Source of the DNA: M3007 sp044226205 | GTDB taxonomy: Bacteria; Bacteroidota; Bacteroidia; Chitinophagales; Saprospiraceae | Length of the DNA: 64,000 nt | Direction: 5' to 3' | NCBI GenBank assembly: GCA_044226205.1 | Contig: JBGAHL010000016.1 | Coordinates: forward strand, 1 to 64,000 | In this document: positions 61,701 to 64,000 of the stretch, piece by piece | How positions within the stretch are numbered: position 1 is the first letter of the stretch | Layout: every line of letters starts with the position of its first letter | Program-made: the position numbers and the translations under genes | Notes under the pieces: generated by a model | What the model was told of the DNA's origin: nothing | Database searches by the model: none | Seen by the model: the letters and a program-made list of their open reading frames with translations, nothing else

Positions 61701-64000
61701 TTGTCCTATAATGTTATCCATCCTTGCCCATCTCAGCATAATGGGTCAATTAATTTGACGATAACAGGAGGGTACCCGCCTTTGAAATTTAAATGGGAGG
61801 ATATTATTAATGATACGGATAATAGGACTATGTTGGGCGATGGGACATATACGGTTACTGTTACGGATTATTGCGGAAGTTCTATTTCTAAAACATTTAT
61901 TTTGAAGTCACTTGAACAGCCGATGTTAGTTTCCCATCCTGGTTGCGAAGGCGAAGGTTCAATTGAATGTAATACTGTTCATGGTGGCAATTCGCCAGTT
62001 ACCCTCAAATGGAGTACAGGTAGTACAAATTATGGGACAGCCGGGACCATAAATTACCTTCATTCAGGGAATTATTGTGTAACTGCAACTGAATCAGAAG
62101 GTTGCACAAGCGTGAATTGCATAACTTTGAATAATATATGGTACACAATTTCAAAAGAAGAGCCATGTCCTGGATCTCATAATGGGTTAATCACTATTCA
62201 TGTAAATAACCCCAATGAGGGTGAGGTTAGCGCATCATTGGAAGGTGTTCAAGTTTTTTTCAATGCTCATGCTCCACAAAATTTCGATATCGAAGTTCCT
62301 TCTTTGGAAGGGGACAAAAATTACAATTTTGTCTTTTCGATAGACAATTGTATATATTCGGAGATAGTCCATCTTGCTAACTCACCGCTGGAAAAAGAAT
62401 TTCTGGAATACAATGGCGCGAACCATACATGTATATACCAAAACACCTGTAATGGAGAACCTATTCCTGGTAGTATAGTTGTTAATGATGCCGCATATAA
62501 TTATTCTATGGCAAGTGGAGGTTTCTTTGTAGGGTGTGAAATACCCGTTTCTTGTGACGGGGTACAACAGGATGTGTTGCATATCGATAAGATAACAATT
62601 CGTGCGGCTCAATATGAGCAAATACTTCTCCATGTCGCGCCACAGTATTTTAGTATAGACGTGGTTGAGTCACTACTTCAAGCATTTTATAACCAACATT
62701 TTTGCGATTGCACATGGGTGAGATATTGCCCTGCAAATTTGGAAATAACATCTGTTATAGAAGGTCTTCCAGGGAGATGTGGCAATGCAACTCCTATTGA
62801 AGGCGAGTATGGTTGCTTTTCGTTGCATTGTGGTATTTTTGGTATAAATGATGAAAGTTTTTGTTTAGGGCAATATAGTGAAGGCTATCCAGTGAATATA
62901 ATACCATCCGTATTTGAAAATTATAATTATGAAACAACAGTTGAGGACTGCAACCCTGTAACGATTAATTTATATCAGTTAATCGTTTGGGCAAATGATT
63001 TAGATGAATATTATCAGGATCAGGATTTTCAAAGTTCTCCATTGTACTATTATATAAATAATTACCAATCCGATCCTAGGGCTAAATGCGCAACCATTAC
63101 ATTTTGTTCGTCTAATTTACAGGTGCTATATTGCGATGTCGAACTTGTGAATTGTGAGGATTATGAGAATATATATCTTGATCCGGCAGATTGTAGCCAT
63201 TGGGGGGATTTATTTGGAGAAGATGATAGTCATTGTGAATATTTTTTATGTGCTGATCCAAATGAAAATAACATGTTAGCAGTTAATCATCTTGTTGCAG
63301 GAGATGTACCATCTACTAGTTATATCCACGGCCATCTCCAAAAGGTTTGCGATGACTTTCCAGGGCACTTTTTTTCCTCGCCTGATGAAAGCGATGAAAA
63401 GCTATATCTGGGCTATTCACCAAATGAGAGTTTAATAAACTTTGGAATAACTCGATTTCAAAATGAAATTTATCCAAAGGGGATACTTCGTGTAGGAGAA
63501 GTCGGGATCTATTTGGACTACGCTCTTACTATGAAGTATGATCGAAAAGAAATAATTCCAAATATTTCTTATTTCGTTGACGATTGGGATAATAATCGCC
63601 TGGCTTACGTTGAAAATGTACAAAATGGGAAATCCATATTAATGGGTTGCCAAAATAATATTTTAGATTGGAATTATGACCTTCACAGCGATAATTTCTT
63701 GTCTGTAAATTATTTTAATCAAAGAGACAGTTTTTATTTCGTGGGGGGAGAATTTCAAGGGAATCTGATGCATGGCGAGACAGTTATCGCTAGTGGAAAT
63801 AACAAGTCTGGCTATCTTATGAAAATAGGTAAAGATGGCTCTACGTTATCTACTGATATATTCAGAATGCAAAACCCAAATCAGGCGTTAATTTTCGAAT
63901 CTTCTGACAATGGGATTCATGTATTAGGGCGAGGTGGGGATCAGCCTTTGTCGATAAATGGAGTGAATCAACTTGTGGCAAACAATAGCATTTTTGATTT
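58740..64000 (+). CDS. Large M23-type peptidase / SprB-repeat surface protein (open at right edge)
   Basis: At least 1753 codons with no stop, running off the right edge. Signal peptide KKIFLLLLAFSYFKGVFGQ. Residues about 20-235 form an M23 (LytM) metallopeptidase-like domain: GTRFHQGIDYLPR (H74, D78), FVYMHCFVNA and the HxH motif in GVHLHISLIE (H216, H218), with a GDSG segment before it. Then an unassigned beta-rich region (about 240-680) and about six SprB-like repeats (SYHWNTGETTDALFDLPAGT, CTVTDH; YHWEDQDGNTLSGG, GQYCIVATDANGC). The far right has propeller-like segments (ASGNNKSGYLMKIGKDGSTL). SprB-type repeats occur in surface adhesins. Whether it ends in a T9SS domain is outside the window. 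Confidence 0.85.
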   Translation, partial: MKKIFLLLLAFSYFKGVFGQNGMLISLQYKLCSQCPNGDNQSIDYSYDNDASSYITENIESDYDMRVADGTRFHQGIDYLPRNDCRGDAILNVEQGVCTVMYVGGGNSSLKNIVLQNQDGTRAFVYMHCFVNANIGPDGLRSGDFLIKRIDNSTELTIINMNSSPVVAYAKTPNRTVTYKRYVNSTTTSTVQTTNHVDPGAMIAPIGDSGEVPGVHLHISLIESPTLNDPAFRGGRDNNRSVDPWTVLEHPQTNFFQQIRTRKIGNFDASICEHTGPGTDSWGQIVPDYSGDTRNTIEIEVALDGAAPRPNDDSRYANKCMDQEEVVLGIKNLNFNSDFSVATGSDFESKFIINPIGDKIIYPFTMLLPNGTAYGSPTRNGMSPFAYRDYIGFHPHDYYFVSDFYMRISKNDNLLPAPVPHMPPPVSTHTLAQFPWDARYPDGDYQMRPSILEVNSSSWQPMANPVDFKIDNFKPFIVKVGLFVGNVTSSSTPAYYRAWSTDGAPPGSLRLSGLSGKQPSSTSNQPITVYVVASESMSKVRAFINGLTGWVDGTTLPFDSNDPDSWGHQKWEFQFGTYTLDPDICYNIVFEGEDLSGNKLLNLPQPLYCNTGSNLIFTPPHRTGSNSWSNNSIGQGSDWVHKFRLDDCGGIFNLSPSDPCITSEDVQYSLKFSEPQSHTGSIDMDISANTNGASFTWSDESGAVISNSEDISNLPPGVYCIEILKDCCSFNDCLEIGTCALNVTESHTNPSNNEHNGEITLLPEQGIEPYSYHWNTGETTDALFDLPAGTYTCTVTDHVACQAVVSITLINCSPIEVEPHYTNVVQPTSCDSDDGSFRVLSVSTPTGGTPPYSYHWEDQDGNTLSGGPVYSGLGPGQYCIVATDANGCTGTSCLTLQALSDIYVSETIYPACELDYNGSISVFASTSTGGYCDFYWDTDFQNNNDQFSTITGLASGTYCVTVTPADEPNCITTSCYEVPSVWPEPMNLSYNVIHPCPSQHNGSINLTITGGYPPLKFKWEDIINDTDNRTMLGDGTYTVTVTDYCGSSISKTFILKSLEQPMLVSHPGCEGEGSIECNTVHGGNSPVTLKWSTGSTNYGTAGTINYLHSGNYCVTATESEGCTSVNCITLNNIWYTISKEEPCPGSHNGLITIHVNNPNEGEVSASLEGVQVFFNAHAPQNFDIEVPSLEGDKNYNFVFSIDNCIYSEIVHLANSPLEKEFLEYNGANHTCIYQNTCNGEPIPGSIVVNDAAYNYSMASGGFFVGCEIPVSCDGVQQDVLHIDKITIRAAQYEQILLHVAPQYFSIDVVESLLQAFYNQHFCDCTWVRYCPANLEITSVIEGLPGRCGNATPIEGEYGCFSLHCGIFGINDESFCLGQYSEGYPVNIIPSVFENYNYETTVEDCNPVTINLYQLIVWANDLDEYYQDQDFQSSPLYYYINNYQSDPRAKCATITFCSSNLQVLYCDVELVNCEDYENIYLDPADCSHWGDLFGEDDSHCEYFLCADPNENNMLAVNHLVAGDVPSTSYIHGHLQKVCDDFPGHFFSSPDESDEKLYLGYSPNESLINFGITRFQNEIYPKGILRVGEVGIYLDYALTMKYDRKEIIPNISYFVDDWDNNRLAYVENVQNGKSILMGCQNNILDWNYDLHSDNFLSVNYFNQRDSFYFVGGEFQGNLMHGETVIASGNNKSGYLMKIGKDGSTLSTDIFRMQNPNQALIFESSDNGIHVLGRGGDQPLSINGVNQLVANNSIFD

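Noticed and set aside
1..64000. tRNA or rRNA genes
   Set aside because: No cloverleaf-type or rRNA-like sequence was noticed on reading; a covariance-model scan was not possible here.

Overview
The window looks like a chromosomal segment of a Bacteroidota bacterium, most likely of the Saprospiria type. The evidence is: at least eight secreted proteins ending in type IX secretion (T9SS) C-terminal sorting domains, a PorT-like gene directly behind ubiE, an infC-rpmI-rplT operon with a non-ATG infC start, TAnnTTTG promoter boxes just upstream of genes, and SprB-like and LVIVP-repeat surface proteins. Species cannot be named from the sequence. Most of the window is GC-rich. From about 57 kb to the right edge it becomes clearly AT-rich.

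Layout: (1) 1-5.5 kb: the 5' end of a PSCyt1-type cytochrome gene runs off the left edge. A divergent CHAT-protease/STAND-NTPase/TPR gene follows, then two small genes (a Cys/His-rich protein and a membrane protein), which together look like a conflict (defence) cassette. A PIN-domain toxin-antitoxin pair comes next. (2) 5.8-19.4 kb: a T9SS-sorted fibronectin protein, an orphan helical protein, a small lipoprotein, nadE carrying an in-frame palindromic repeat, ubiE-porT, dnaG, an array of 53-54 bp palindrome-bearing repeats beside a Y1 (IS200-like) transposase, rnz, a PorV-like protein, 3-hydroxybutyryl-CoA dehydrogenase and a Crp/Fnr regulator. (3) 19.5-28.1 kb: GH3 beta-glucosidase, a pentaheme cytochrome with a sorting domain, a DnaQ-GIY-YIG nuclease fusion, a DUF3052-like protein, NamZ/DUF1343 and YraN. 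(4) 28.2-36 kb: three paralogous LVIVP-repeat surface proteins with dapB between the second and third. (5) 36-47 kb: lysS, an EAD-type membrane protein, a beta-lactamase-fold hydrolase, a membrane adenylate cyclase, priA and infC-rpmI-rplT. (6) 47-57 kb: more T9SS cargo, an esterase-fold protein lacking its nucleophile serine, a TonB-dependent receptor, an orphan response regulator, an XRE regulator and a lipoprotein. (7) 57-64 kb: an AT-rich region with an unknown secreted protein and a very large M23-peptidase/SprB-repeat protein that is open at the right edge.

Housekeeping genes (nadE, ubiE, dnaG, rnz, dapB, lysS, priA, infC-rpmI-rplT) are interspersed with secreted cargo. Several families of dispersed palindromic repeats sit in the gaps, and one lies inside a coding sequence. 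The most notable items for follow-up are the CHAT cassette, the EAD membrane protein, the repeat array next to the Y1 transposase, the in-frame repeat in nadE, and the AT-rich M23-SprB gene. No tRNA, rRNA or CRISPR array was seen.
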